A stretch of 64,000 nt of DNA, from the NCBI GenBank assembly GCA_051453625.1, contig JBOZIK010000001.1, positions 175,293,212-175,357,211 of the forward strand. Direction: 5' to 3'. Position 1 is the stretch's first letter. Every line of letters starts with the position of its first letter. The notes below the pieces were generated by a model. It had not been told where the DNA came from and ran no database searches. It worked only from the letters and a program-made list of their open reading frames with translations. This DNA comes from Welwitschia mirabilis (taxonomy: Eukaryota; Gnetophyta; Gnetopsida; Welwitschiales). Of the stretch, positions 46,669-58,289 are shown in pieces. Both the position numbers and the translations under genes were made by a program.

Positions 46669-47148
46669 GTAGTTCCATTGATTATTCTTTTCCAAAACAA
46701 GATTTGGAATATTTTGAAATTAATAATTGGAGAAAACATTATCTTCTTGATTCCAATTCATGTTTTGAATTAAAAGTCAAAGAGCTTCTTAGGTACATAA
46801 AGGCTGTCTTAATCTCTTACCCTAAGAAGTTTTTCACAAATCTTTTTTACCTCTCATATTCAATATTAAGCCTTGAATGAAATTTATATCTTAAATCTTT
46901 CACATCATGAGTTTGATAAGAAATTTCTTTTCTATGAGTTGTATAAATTTTTGGTCTCTTACATTAATGCTTATGGAAATAAATTATCATGGACTCATTT
47001 TAAAAAGCCTTATCTTCCTAAAAATTCATGTTCTAAATCAAATAATAGGAGACATTCTAGAAATCCTGCAAAAACTTATTGGAAACTTTCTTTGAGTTCC
47101 TTTTCACATGCCTTTCACAATAATATCCACAATACTAAAAATTTGTGA
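46669..47148 (+). pseudogene. Unidentified coding relic upstream of the second C 3' region
   Basis: Two overlapping open frames: the first reads SFPKQDLEYFEINNWRKHYL and CFELKVKELLRYIKAVLISY to 46880, the second (46873-47148) FDKKFLFYELYKFLVSYINA and SWTHFKKPYLPKNSCSKSNN. Codon use and low stop density over 480 bases suggest a former protein with one frameshift. It has no counterpart in the first C copy and no motif I recognise. Confidence 0.35.
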
Positions 47149-49323
47149 AAGAGATCATTTTTTTATGACACTTATCATCTTTTTGTCTCTTATCTAAATT
47201 CTAGAAATTGTGCTATCATGGTATTATCTTTTTATTCTCTTTCCTCCCAATTGATTTTACTGAAGAATGATTACATACCTTTCATGTTTTATCAATTGGT
47301 GAATATTTGCTTTGAACCGTACTTTTATAAAAATCTTAAAACTATGTTCTTTTTTCTTTCTTTCTTTTCTTTTCAATAAAAGTATGCAGTAGATTTAGGA
47401 TTTGAATAAAATTTAATTGCCTTACTTTTGTATTTTCAGTTTTCAGTTTTCAGAGTCTCTATTTTTATTTTCTATTCTCTATTTTTGTTTCTGTTTATAG
47501 TTTTTTCATTTTTTATTTTGTAAAGTAATTGGTCATCTCCTCTGTCATCCCCACAAGAAGGTGGATGATAGTCCCTTTTAATATTTTTTCTATTTCTATT
47601 AATTTTCTATGTTCTATTTCTTTTTCCTATGTATGTCGTCCTCTTTGTCGTCTGGACGATGAGCAAAACGACATTCAATAAACTGTTAATTTTTTCTGTT
47701 ATTTTTGAGAAAATACATTTTTACATCTCTGTTGAGATTTTTAACTTAACTACTTGAGAATTGCAAGAAGTAAATGGACCAAAATTGGAATTTCATAAGC
47801 AAGCTATCTAAATTTTCTCTTAGCCTTTTCCTCTAAAAGATTATTGTGGAATTACTTGATCATCTTTCAAACTTAACTTAGGTATTTATTTTCATAACTA
47901 GTCTTTTAACTTTGTCATTTTAGTGGTAAGATTGGATTCACCCAATCTTAGGGCATTTACAAGTCCATGAACTTCAATTAAAGGAAGATTCTTTATTTTT
48001 TATGCTTTTCTCAATGGTGAAAGGGTCTTAGATTATTTAAGAATGTTTTTTTCCTATTCTAATATTTTGACTTTCACCTTTGTCTTTTGGATTTTTTGGT
48101 CATGTGAAATGTGGTTTTCTTTTTTTTAAAAAAAAAAAAATTAAATAAATACCATGATGTTTCTATCTCAAAAACATGGTCACCATGATGTCCTATGATA
48201 AGTAAATTGGGGTAAATATTTTTGAGAGGAGCCTTTATAAGATGGTAGTTGTGAAAACTCCATTGAGAGGTTAGTTGACCATGCTTCGTAGGTCCTTACT
48301 TCTCTAATACTAGTTGCACTCCCTTCATCATGGGTAATAAAGTTGTATTTAAACTTTAAGGCTATGGAATTAGTGATGTTCCTCATATCATTAGAGGCAT
48401 TTCTTATTTTCTAGACTCTTAGTCTTTCCACATGATCATTTCATTTCTTGAGAATTTATTGTTTATTTTGAGATGATAGTAGGAAAGTTTATTTTTTGAG
48501 TAACTCTTTGGTCTAATCATTTATTATTTAAAGCATTTTACTCTAGCATTATCATAATCACTGCCTTATTCAATGGAATTTTTTATACATTAAGTCATGC
48601 ATTTTTCACATCAAGTAATGTTATGATTACTTCCCTTGGAAATTGCTAGGTTAAAATATTAGAGTGGTGAGATATCTTTTGTTTATGTTATTTTATACCC
48701 ATTCTTCTTGTTTTCTTTTGTAGTTTTATTAGTTATTTCAAAGTCATTACCATATTTTCTTAGCATTTTTTTCTATTTTAGTTTTCAATAAAAGGTTCTT
48801 GTTTAGATTATGTTATTTTTCAGATTTTTAATGTTGTAAAGTACTGCTCATATCTTTTATATGGCAAAACACTTTCTGTCCACATTTTCTTTACTTGTCA
48901 GAGTATTTGATATCTCTATATTTTTCAAATTTGATATTACTCAGCTTTGCACTTTGTTTTAAAAGTTATCCTCATTTCCATTTCCTGCCTTCTTACATCC
49001 GTTTATCTTCTTTGCTTTATTTGTTAATACAGGATGTATTTTATCCTTTTTTTGGGGGGAGGGGAGTTAGAGACCCATTTTCATGGCTTATTTTCAAAAA
49101 TTTTAAAAGCTTTTTATGACATAAATTTTTCAAATTTTTATACACATTATGCATTACTTATCATTCATCTAGATGGTGTGTTTTTATGAGTCTGTTTTAT
49201 GATTTTTAGATTATCTTTTAAAAAATAATCTGAAAATAATCTTTTAAAAAATAAATTAGCTTGCAATTATGATTTTTTCACCTAGTTTTTGTCAGGGACT
49301 AATAAAGGTTAAGTGAGAGACCA
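47149..49323 (+). other. 3' noncoding region of element C, second copy
   Basis: Collinear with 41690-43795, for example TTGATTTTACTGAAGAATGA (47251) with TTGATTTTACTTGGAAATAA (41821). Split palindromes at 47531-47570 and 47634-47673; the latter still has four CpGs. Ends in AGGTTAAGTGAGAGACCA, a polypurine-tract relic, before the LTR. Confidence 0.75.
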
Positions 49324-50392
49324 TGTTGTGCTGCCAATTTATAGTTATTTGATAGGTTTTATAAGTTATTTTACAGGACTTTTATACAGGTTTTAGTGCA
49401 ATTCTGAGGATTTTTGAGATATAAGAGAAAATCTTGAAAAAGTACAGTTATTATCTAAATTTTATACATTTAAGGTACTTTCCAATGAACAGGGCTTTTC
49501 ATAACAAAACTGCTAAGTTTCTCTGCAAGAAATTCATTAAAGAAGACCATCATCCCTGCCATCGTCCATATGGAATCCTAGACGATGACTGCTTACATGG
49601 ACTACTAAGTCATCATTTTAAAGATATTTTGTAATATTCTGTCATCCCCCTAGTCCTCTGGACAAGAGGCTGATGACACTAACACATAACTATCACTGAT
49701 ATATTATCTTAGCCATTTTATCCATTTTTGAGTGCTTAATAAGCATGCATAATTGCACCTTTTTTCTGTCCATTTCTGTTGTATTTTTCCTCTAAATAAA
49801 ACCCCCTGACTCTCCTATCCATCTTTAATGCACCAGAGAATCTTGTGACAGGAGAGTAAAGGGTAGGAGATCCATCTTTGTGAGTTGCAAAAACAAAAGC
49901 ACTTCGTGGAGTATTAAGTATCTTCTATTGAGACCTGGCTATTTGTAACCTAGATGAATGTTACTCTTAATATAAATCTTGATTTTCTTTATATGTTTGT
50001 ATTGTTTACATTGTATATCTTCTTATAAACCTTATAGTCTAATGTTTCCCAAGATCTCATGACAATTTCTTGGGTGATATATATTATCAAGGGTAGCCCT
50101 TCTTAGGGCTAAAAATAAAGTAGGATTAAGATCATTTGCATTGCATGTTAGTACAGATTGCATCTTACACTTTGCATGGTATTTTAATTTCTCACATCGT
50201 TATTCATTATTTTTGGTTCCCAAGATTATTTGCAAAAGTAGCCTAAGTCTCTTTATGAATAGACTTCAATGATATATGACATTTCAGGTTACTCCCATTA
50301 TTCTAGTAAGTTGTATTATGCATAATATCTATTTTAATTATTAATAAAAAATCTATTTTAATGGAAAACATGCATAAATACACATCACCACA
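49324..50392 (+). repeat. 3' LTR of element C
   Basis: TGTTGTGCTGCC...CATCACCACA, 1069 bases, aligned with the 5' LTR apart from its 401-bp duplication. Palindromes at 49548-49589 and 49640-49678. An open frame at 49434-49634 (AFHNKTAKFLCKKFIKEDHH, ILDDDCLHGLLSHHFKDIL) is open at the same position in the 5' LTR. Confidence 0.9.
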
Positions 50393-50399
50393 ATCACAT
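50393..50399 (+). other. Right target-site duplication of element C
   Basis: ATCACAT directly after the LTR end; see 37222-37228. Confidence 0.65.
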
Positions 50400-51975
50400 A
50401 TGACTAATTCCTATAGTAGTTACCTTGATATGTTTAGAATAATATAAGATATTAAGCCTTTTAATATATCCAAAGGTATCTTTACTATTATAGCAAGTAA
50501 TATGGGCCATATGAGTAATATTATCCTCATATGCTTAATTTTAGACTTAATTTATAATTTTTTATTTCATACTTTAGACTTTGAGAGATGGGATAGGTCG
50601 TTCATAAAAACTATAACATCTAAAAATATTACTTAACTTACAAGTGTAAGAATGCATATTGGATTCCAAATGGTTTTTATAAAAATTAAGAAGATGAAGA
50701 ACATATTTAAAGGACTCATTTTCATTTTTAAGCTCATTTCTTTTCCTACTCTCTATGCACTATAAGAAGACAAAAAAATATTTCATTAGTAAATCTTCTA
50801 ATGCCTCTTCGTCTCCATCTTCTTACACACATTATTCCATCACTCATTGCCATTCAACTACTACTTTAAGTGATACTTCTTAGAGGAATTACCCAAATCT
50901 CAAAGGATTTTGATGAAAAATATATGGAGGAAAATGAAAAATATTATTAAGAAAAAAAATATTAAAGAAATAAGAAGAAGTGAATCAAGATTTGAAAATG
51001 TGGGTTTGTTTTGGAAGATCCATGATTGAATTTTTTTTCTCTTACTCTTTCTTTATTTTATCCTTCTCCACCTATACTTTTTTAATTTTTATAGCTAAAT
51101 TGCAATTACATTTTATCTTGCTATAATAAATTTTATACTTAATATAAAATCAATACGAATATGTACTTCTATCAATCTAATCTAATTTTATATTGATACA
51201 TAATTGCAAATATTTAAACTTTATTTTAGGGATTTGAAACATGACACTCAAGATGTATTTCTTAACAAGGTTAGTATCATAAGATTCCTTAACTAGTACC
51301 ACTTCCTTAATTTACAAAGAAAGACTCCCTTTTGATTAAAACAATCTACATTTCATTTCTAGATTTTCTAGTAATTATATCTACATTAAAACATTATACA
51401 AATTGATTAATATAGATTCATTACACACTCCTTCATTCCATAATTATCATATTATATGTTTATTTCTTTATCCCTTTTTAGTTATTTTCTTAACCATTGG
51501 TGTAGTTTACATTTTATATTTAGATATTCAATTCATTACACTCAAAGAGTTATTTTAAGTAGAAATATTTACTTTGTATTAGTTTGCATTTCATACTTTC
51601 TATTTTAATCATGTATTATGTATTTTATCTTTTATTAATTTTATTTCTAGCATGTTTTAAACTACATTAGCACATACACCATTTATTTCTCATTGTTTTT
51701 ACATTTTCTTTTTCATATGTTTCAAACTTTAAGAATAAAGGTTAACTTTTGTTAGGAGTAGTGGCATTTCCACTTAAGTACCTATCTTTCATTCTCTATC
51801 TTTTTCTTAAGTATAATTTTAGATTGCATTAGCTATTTGTTTTTTTTTTTTTTCAAACTTCCTTCATAATTTTAACTTAAATGCTATGATTTTTACTTCT
51901 TTTCATTTTAACTAATTTTTAACATAATTTTTTTTTTTTTTGCTAAGGAAATAGCAAAAGATTAGTTGGAATGTA
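50400..51975 (+). other. X-B 3' noncoding region, resumed after element C
   Basis: Aligns with X-A 17078-19510 without the CA microsatellite: CCTTGATATGTTTAGAATAA here matches CCTTGATATGATTAGAATAA at 17101. No ORF. T runs near 51839 and 51930. Confidence 0.7.
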
Positions 51976-53138
51976 TGATAACATGCAAAACTTAACATTT
52001 ACATTAAGGAATTTGGGCCTTGTTAGCATGCTTAATTTATGCACACAATGATTTTGTGTATGTGTTATGTTTAAGTCCATAGAAATATAGTTTTACTAAT
52101 AATTTACTTTAACACTATCATTGTGTACATCTAGCGCATTATAATAAAAGATGAAGGAGTCCTAAGCTTTATTAGTAGTAGTATGAGTTTTAGAACTTGT
52201 GGAACTAGTTATTGTAAGTAGAATGATATTACACTTATACTCCTAAGTTTTCTCAATGAAAGCAATACATTATGGTCATTCCAAATGTAGAATATAAATA
52301 AAGAATATTTTATAATAAAAATCCCTTAAAGTAATCCCATGACTAAAGGATAACCCATAATACTTTAAACATTTTAAATAATCACTTCATTAGGCCTTAT
52401 AAATCCTAATTGAGAATTCTAATTCAGGTATATAAATACCTTAATTTGCTTTACTTGAAAAAAACTAATCATTATTATATTGTACAAAAAATATTAAAGT
52501 TTTAGCCATGTGTACTATCTAAGCCTTCTACAGGAATGGACTAGCTAGCAAGCTAAAATAATGATTTTTGGTTTACAATGTGTATTATCATAGATTATAT
52601 GTTTTTTATTTTCTAATAATAAATTATTACATGTTTTTGATGCATTACTTTAATATAATGTTTTGATGGGTCTCATACTTTTTATGCTTAGGATTAGATA
52701 AGGAATGCTTTTATTTTAAGATATTTTGATGATTTGCCTTTTCATTCTATCTTGTATAACCTAAACGTTTATTTGATGAATCTTGAGAAACTTCAACTTT
52801 TTCTACTTATTTTATTCTTATTATAAATTATAAGTGTCTTGAATATATCAACTTATTTCTATGGTTGATGCATTTATGCCACTTTGCTTGAGCTAGAACT
52901 ATAAGCCTCATGTCTATAGTAAATGAGATGATGCCACTGCGCTTGAGTTGGAATAAAATCTACATGAATTTACTTTAGTACTTATGTTTTTTTAATGAAG
53001 TTACTATGCTAGTTTAAATGCTATATCTCATTCCTACTCCTCTTAAACATTTCACTTTCTTATACTCATTATTATTTTGCATGTTTTACTTATAGTTTAC
53101 TTTATCTATGTCTATAGAAGAATGACACTAGGACTATA
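51976..53138 (+). repeat. LTR of X-B, left part (split by element D)
   Basis: Starts TGATAACATGCAAAAC after GTTGGAATGTA. Aligns with 19511-20650. Element D cuts it after GGACTATA; the last ~130 bases resume at 63604. Confidence 0.65.
52431..52438 (+). promoter_or_regulatory. TATA box of the X LTR
   Basis: TATAAATA in AGGTATATAAATACC, about 455 bases from the LTR start. The X-A counterpart is decayed (TAGCCTACAAACACC). Confidence 0.5.
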
Positions 53139-53572
53139 TGTAATATTCTAAATTATGAAAATAAGGTTAAACTTTGGATTTAGTAAGGAATATTTAGAGA
53201 CTATATAATGATGAACTTGATAATACATTAGTTAGATTAAAAAATATAGTATTTTTTTATTAATGTAGTAATAAACTATAATACAATAATATTACTTATG
53301 TGTCTTATTTCAGCTTTGAACTAGTGGTTAAAGATAAAGACATGGATTATGACCTTATCCCATATCTTAGGGCTCATAGAGATTAGCGAAGGTTGTTTCT
53401 ACCTAGTCTATCCACCCCTATCTAATGACATGTTCTTAAGAGTCAAGAAGAAAGGATATAATGTTACAATTTAAGGGTCATACCATTTTGTTATACGATA
53501 GATTTCATTAATTACCTAGTAATTACTATTAACCAAAATAATTTAATCATAAATTGATTTTTAAGAATTACA
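53139..53572 (-). repeat. 3' LTR of element D
   Basis: Aligns over its length with 63176-63603: the plus strand starts TGTAATATTCTAAATTATGA here and TGTAATATTTCAAATTACAA there. Both contain CAGTCTATCCACC or TAGTCTATCCACC. Confidence 0.88.
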
Positions 53573-54239
53573 TTTCCTTTTCTTACTTTCTCATCAATTC
53601 CTTAAATTGAGGCTCTTTGGTGGATGGACCACTTATGGCTACATTTGCTAGTTATTTCTCATCTATCTCCATTGCCATTTATGTAATAATTTGTTTTGAC
53701 ATATAGGTTAATTTATAAATACATAAAAATGAACATATAATATATAATAAGTCCATTTTTTAATTTAATAGTGGAATATTGTTTTTTATGAATTCCTTAT
53801 TCTCCCATGTCTTTTAAGTATAGTGGGTTTTTTTGATTAGTACTTCGCTGATGATCTTGTTTTACAGCATTCTAGTATTAGATTCTAGGATTGCTTCAGG
53901 TTGTATGTCAAATATTAGATTTGGTTTCAGTAGGAGGTTTTTATAATCAAGTGTATAATCCTAGATTTAATCTTTATGTTATGGTTTTAATAGGTTAACA
54001 TGAAATGTAAGGTATAATCTTGATAACTTTAGTGATAAATTTAGTGATAACTTTAGTGATAACTTTAATTTATAAGCTAACTTTCCAATTCTTTCTATGA
54101 TGTTAAATGAATTATAGTATTAAGGAAGAATATTCTAGTATTTCCTAGTTTTCATCAAATGTTTTTTCACTTTAAGTCATAAGAGAACTTGATTTCCTAT
54201 TTGAAAGACTCTATTTGGATACTTTTGGTCATAGAACTT
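53573..54239 (-). other. Element D integrase C-terminus and 3' untranslated region
   Basis: Scattered minus-strand blocks only. A short imperfect 12-base repeat (TAACTTTAGTGA, four times) lies at about 54025-54070. Confidence 0.4.
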
Positions 54240-54830
54240 CTTATATTTATCTTGGGCTAGCTATAACTACCTACTGATTTAGTTTATAATATCATCTATT
54301 GCTTTTACATTAAAGTTTATTTTTCCTATCTATATTTATGTGGATCTAATCATGTTAATGGAGAAAAATAGTTTCTACTATATATGGCTTTAAAGGATGA
54401 ACATTATATGGATGTCTGGGAAGTTTAGTTATATGCAAATTTTATTACATGTAGATTGTTCTTCTAGTTTTTAGGCTTTTCTACTACATAATATTGTAGT
54501 ATATATTCTAAAATTTGGCTGATCCTCTTGGTGTATTCATCAATTTTAGGACAGTAATAAGTATTGAATTAAAGCTTGGTTCCAAGGTAATCATAGAAGC
54601 TTTACAAAAATTTCAATAAGAACTTAGGATCATAACCAGAGATAATGATCTATGGTACTTTATGTAATCTAAAAAGATCTTGTATTAAATGCAAGGATAA
54701 CTATTCTTTAGTGTTTATACTTTTAACAAGAATAAAGTTGGCCATCTTGGTTAATTTATTATGAAAACAAAAATAAAATTGTAATGCCTTTAATAAGTGA
54801 CCAACCTATAATAAAGTCCATTATGATTTT
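54240..54830 (-). pseudogene. Gypsy integrase, element D
   Basis: Minus-strand blocks: SLVMILSSY (relic of the SDRDPxF second catalytic Asp block), NTYYCPKIDEYTKRISQILE (family STAYHPQTDGQTERxNQxLE), LEYILQYYVVEKPKN, LHVIKFAYN and SFKAIYSRNYFSP (family PFExxYGRxPxxP). Stops and frameshifts are frequent. The catalytic residues are largely lost. Confidence 0.78.
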
Positions 54831-55599
54831 TTTTCTCACTTCCATTTGGAAATATCAAGGATTTGTGAGAGTTCCACTAGCCTCCCTTGTTCATTCTTAA
54901 CTTATTAATAAATTAAATAGTTTTTGATATATTCATTTAGCTTTATTTTTATTCTTAGCTAGGAGTAGTACTTTCTTAACATATGGCAATTTCACATAAA
55001 TCTTGAATATCATGCGTAGGATACTTTATGTATTTTATATATTATCTTTCTTCTTTATTTCCCTTGAGGAATGTATAATCACCTCTTCTTTAGTAACTAA
55101 CCATCTTAAAAGATTATAGAAGTATTTACACTTTGGTCTTCCTATAATAAACGAATTATTTCATTAAAATAGGAATTGGTATGTAAAGTTTCATTTAAGT
55201 AATTGATAAGATTGGAGGTCACAATGGTGATAAGCATATAATACATTTAGCTCAAAGCATCTACAAATTTTTTCCTTTCTTAGTATGTATTAAAGGTTAA
55301 CATCACATTCTGCTAGTAATTTTTCATGTCTTCTTTATCTCATGTTTAATAGAAATTACTTCTAAAAGTAATTCAAACTCTTATAATTTATTTCAATAGG
55401 AATTTTTATCTGAGTAAGTAATGTTATTAGGCTTTCAAAGGATAAACTACAATTAATAGTTCCAGATCATGGACTGGATAATTCCTTTTATTTTAATTTA
55501 TTTTTCTAGATTTGTATGCCATTTCTTTGTCTTATTAACTCTTACTACATCTAATCCTTGAGTTGAGGCATCTATGGTAATCATGAATGGTTTTTTTAT
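54831..55599 (-). pseudogene. RNase H / integrase zinc-finger region, element D
   Basis: Located between reverse transcriptase and integrase, with weak blocks such as YTFLKGNKEERIYI and DIQDLCEIAI. Assignment is by position. Confidence 0.4.
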
Positions 55600-56430
55600 A
55601 TCTACAATGTTTATAATGGGTGTTAATGTTAACAAAAGTTTTATTCTTAGGAAGGATTCTTTGCATTTTAAATTAAAATCAAAGTTTGGTATAAATTGTT
55701 TAAGTCTAAAAGTATGACTACAAATAGTGAGAATCCTAAAATGAGTATTTGATAAAATCCTATTAATCCTAAGTAATTTTAAACTTCTATTACATTTTGT
55801 AAATTAATCCATTCTCAAACTATTTGGATTGTTATAGGTTTTATCACAATTCCTTATTTAAGGATAATGTGTCCTAAGTAGTTTATCTAATAAAGATTGC
55901 ATTTTCTTAGTTTGGCCTTGAAATAATAATTTTGTAATACTTGTAATACTTTATTAAGATGATTTACATGTGTCTTTCTATCTTTTATGTAGAGAAGAAT
56001 GTCATCCAAGAATACTACCATAAATTTATTAAGGTATGGATGAAAAACATCATTCATCAAATTCATAAAAGTTGCTAGTGCATTTCTGAGTCCAAATGGT
56101 ATTATCATGAATTCATAATATTCATATCTAGTTTAGAATACTATTTTATAGACATTTTCTTCTTTAATTCTTATCTAGTAATACCCTAATCTTGAATTAA
56201 TTTTTTAGAATAATTCTTTCCCCTATAACTGTTTTAGAAGATTCTCAATTTTTGGTATGGAATATTTGTTTTTAATGATTACTTTATTTAGTTTCTAGTA
56301 GTATATGTACAATCTTAAGATTTCCTCTTGCTTTTTCATAAACAAGGGAGGGGTACCCTTAGGAGATACACTTGAATGATTTTTTTCTTCTAGTAGTAGC
56401 TATTATAATTGTAGTTTAAGCTTCCTAAGT
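55600..56430 (-). pseudogene. Gypsy reverse transcriptase, element D
   Basis: Minus-strand reading: NKVIIKNKYSIPKIENLLKQ, KINSRLGYY, TRYEYYEFMIIPFGLRNALA, TFMNLMNDVFHPYLNKFMVV, FLDDILLYIKDRKTHVNHLN. The FLDD catalytic motif (about 56000) is intact (usually YLDD or FLDD) and a 73-codon stretch from 56108 to 55887 is open. This is the best polymerase relic in the window. It would copy element RNA into cDNA within the particle. Confidence 0.9.
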
Positions 56431-56899
56431 TTAGTTACTAAAATTCTATATGAGGCTTTTACTACTAGTTCTAAGATTAAGTCAATGGTATGTTTTATCT
56501 TTTGTTTGGGTGGTAGATTTATTATTTCTTTCAATACATACTTAAATTTATTTAACCCTTCTAGAATTTCCTACTATGAATGTGTACTTTTGTATTTGAT
56601 TATTACTAAAAATAATTTTTTTTGAGTTACTACTTTTTAATCTATTTCCTAGTTTCTAAGATAATTTGATTATTTTTTCCTTCCTCTTTAGAATTCAGTC
56701 TTCAAATGAATATGAAATTATTAGTATTCTTTGTTAGAAATTTTTTTTAGCATTATAGTTGATAAGGAAGAATATTCCTAAGATGGCCTCATAGTTTCCA
56801 ATGGTGAGGATTTAAAATTTAACACAAAACTTATTTTCTTGGATTATCAAGATTATTAGTTCTTTTAGTTCATTCTGTATAAGGGTATTCCCTCTGGCT
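56431..56899 (-). other. Protease-reverse transcriptase linker, element D
   Basis: Minus-strand text with weak gypsy character (for example GNYEAILGIFFLINYNA, protease C-terminal block). No clear domain of its own. Confidence 0.4.
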
Positions 56900-57090
56900 A
56901 TTTTTATCAAGGATGTGGATTCTTAAAATGTAGTAATATTTAATTTTTAAAAATAAAGGAGGAAAATGAAATTGTGATAATCACCACTATCAATTAAGAA
57001 TAAAAATGAAAAATGTGAAATAAACCTTGGTAATTCTAAAATAGAAAATTTATTTTTTATTAAACCTATATGGACTATAACGTAAGCTAT
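56900..57090 (-). pseudogene. Gypsy aspartic protease, element D
   Basis: The minus-strand reading contains FLIDSGDYHNFIF (56970-57005), the LIDSGATHNFI active-site motif with Asp-Ser-Gly intact, and upstream NKKFSILELPRF. Confidence 0.75.
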
Positions 57091-57119
57091 TTTCATAGGT
57101 GATCAAGGATGTGATTGTG

Positions 57120-58130
57120 TCTAAGGTTGATTTTGAATAGGAGATGTAGCACTAGGGGCCTTAAATGGAAAATTCCTTATTATGTGATTTTTCTTCTTAC
57201 ACTCACAGTAGGTGGCCTTACTCCTGAATTCTTTCCTAAGAGGTTGATTCTTATTAGTAGTAAACCTTTTAGTTTGTCTATTTTAGTTGTTATTCCATAT
57301 AGTATCTAATGCTTTCAAGTATTATGTTGTTTTCTTATAAGCATTTCCAATATATTTTACTTTAAAGGTTTAAAGGATGGTTCCTACTTTAAGGGGTAAT
57401 ATTCCAATGAAAGTATTAATAAGCTACTTCTCTAGAAAGTTTTTCTAATACTTCATTAGGTGCTAGAACTCTGATTAATGTCCATCTACTGCATTATTTC
57501 TTAATTACAAGTGTTAAAATTCCATCATTTAATCTTTAATAAAGTCATCAAGAGTAAACTTACTTTTAAACTATTCTAAACCATTATCCTAAGTAATTCT
57601 TTGATTGAATTTTTGTTAGAATTAAAGCCATTATTCTTGTGATTTTTAGTGAGGAAGGTGATGGCATAGATGCATCTAATTTTGCGTGGACTTTTGTAGA
57701 GTGTAAAATATTTATTTATTTTTACAAGGCATGATATGGCTTCCTTGCCAGTTGCTATTCTACCCTCAAAAATTTTTATAGGTGGATTATTGTTTACTAT
57801 TTAATTACTTTAGCTTTCTTTTTCTATTGATTTATTTCCTCTATTTGATAATAAAGCTTGAAGATTTAGTTTTATATTTAAGATCCTAATTTATAAGATT
57901 TCAAGATCAAGCTGTTTGGTGGGATATTTTTGCTTAGAAGTAGAGGGTTGTTCTTGTGATACTAGGAGGTTCTATTCCATTAGTTGATTGATTATTTAAC
58001 ATGTAAAAGAAGTAAATCCATTTTTATTAAAATCTTCTAATTCTGAGTAAACCTTATTTAATTAATCCATAATGGTTTTCATTTGGGAATTTACTCTTTG
58101 CTCCATTACTTTCCAATTGTTTTGCTCTTC
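57120..58130 (-). pseudogene. Gypsy gag, element D
   Basis: The minus-strand text includes MEQRVNSQMKTIMD at the start, IKIFEGRIATGKEAI and LVKINKYFTLYK (family FxG...AxxWLxxxExxF), then IYAITFLTKNHKN. The knuckle near 57190-57145 reads ATYCECKKKNHIIRNFPFK: the first Cys is Tyr and the last is Phe, while Cys and His of CX2CX4HX4C remain. Confidence 0.72.
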
Positions 58131-58289
58131 TTTCTATTATTCCCTATTTTTTATGGGTTCTAAAGGCCTTTAAATAGGTTTGCTTTCCAAAAGTTATTTT
58201 TGCAACAACTAGCACAACTACTTAACTTTTAGTAACTAGTAGATTAGTTTGATAACTTATGTAACTATCCTAACTATTGTAACTATTGA
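58131..58289 (-). other. Spacer between array and gag of element D
   Basis: Short AT-rich sequence with AACTA repeats (CAACTAGCACAACTACTTAA and similar, 58203-58285). Confidence 0.4.

Larger units (their letters stand above)
37229..50392 (+). mobile_element. Element C: gag-protease Ty3/gypsy (Tat/Athila-type) composite
   Basis: Outer LTRs at 37229-38700 and 49324-50392 are flanked by matching 7-bp sequences inside X-B. Interior: primer site, leader, gag, protease, 2.1 kb of noncoding 3' sequence, a third partial LTR (43796-44225), a CpG-rich island with a gap, unidentified coding text, a second copy of the 3' noncoding region, then the right LTR. No reverse transcriptase or integrase was found. 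The inner LTR and duplicated 3' part suggest two elements in tandem that were later interrupted. Confidence 0.78.

Noticed and set aside
46425-46880. 151-codon ORF spanning the 100-N gap
   Set aside because: Open only because the N gap is counted as coding; the real text starts after 46668.
57115-57309. Plus-strand 64-codon ORF
   Set aside because: Antisense to the zinc-knuckle region of D gag.
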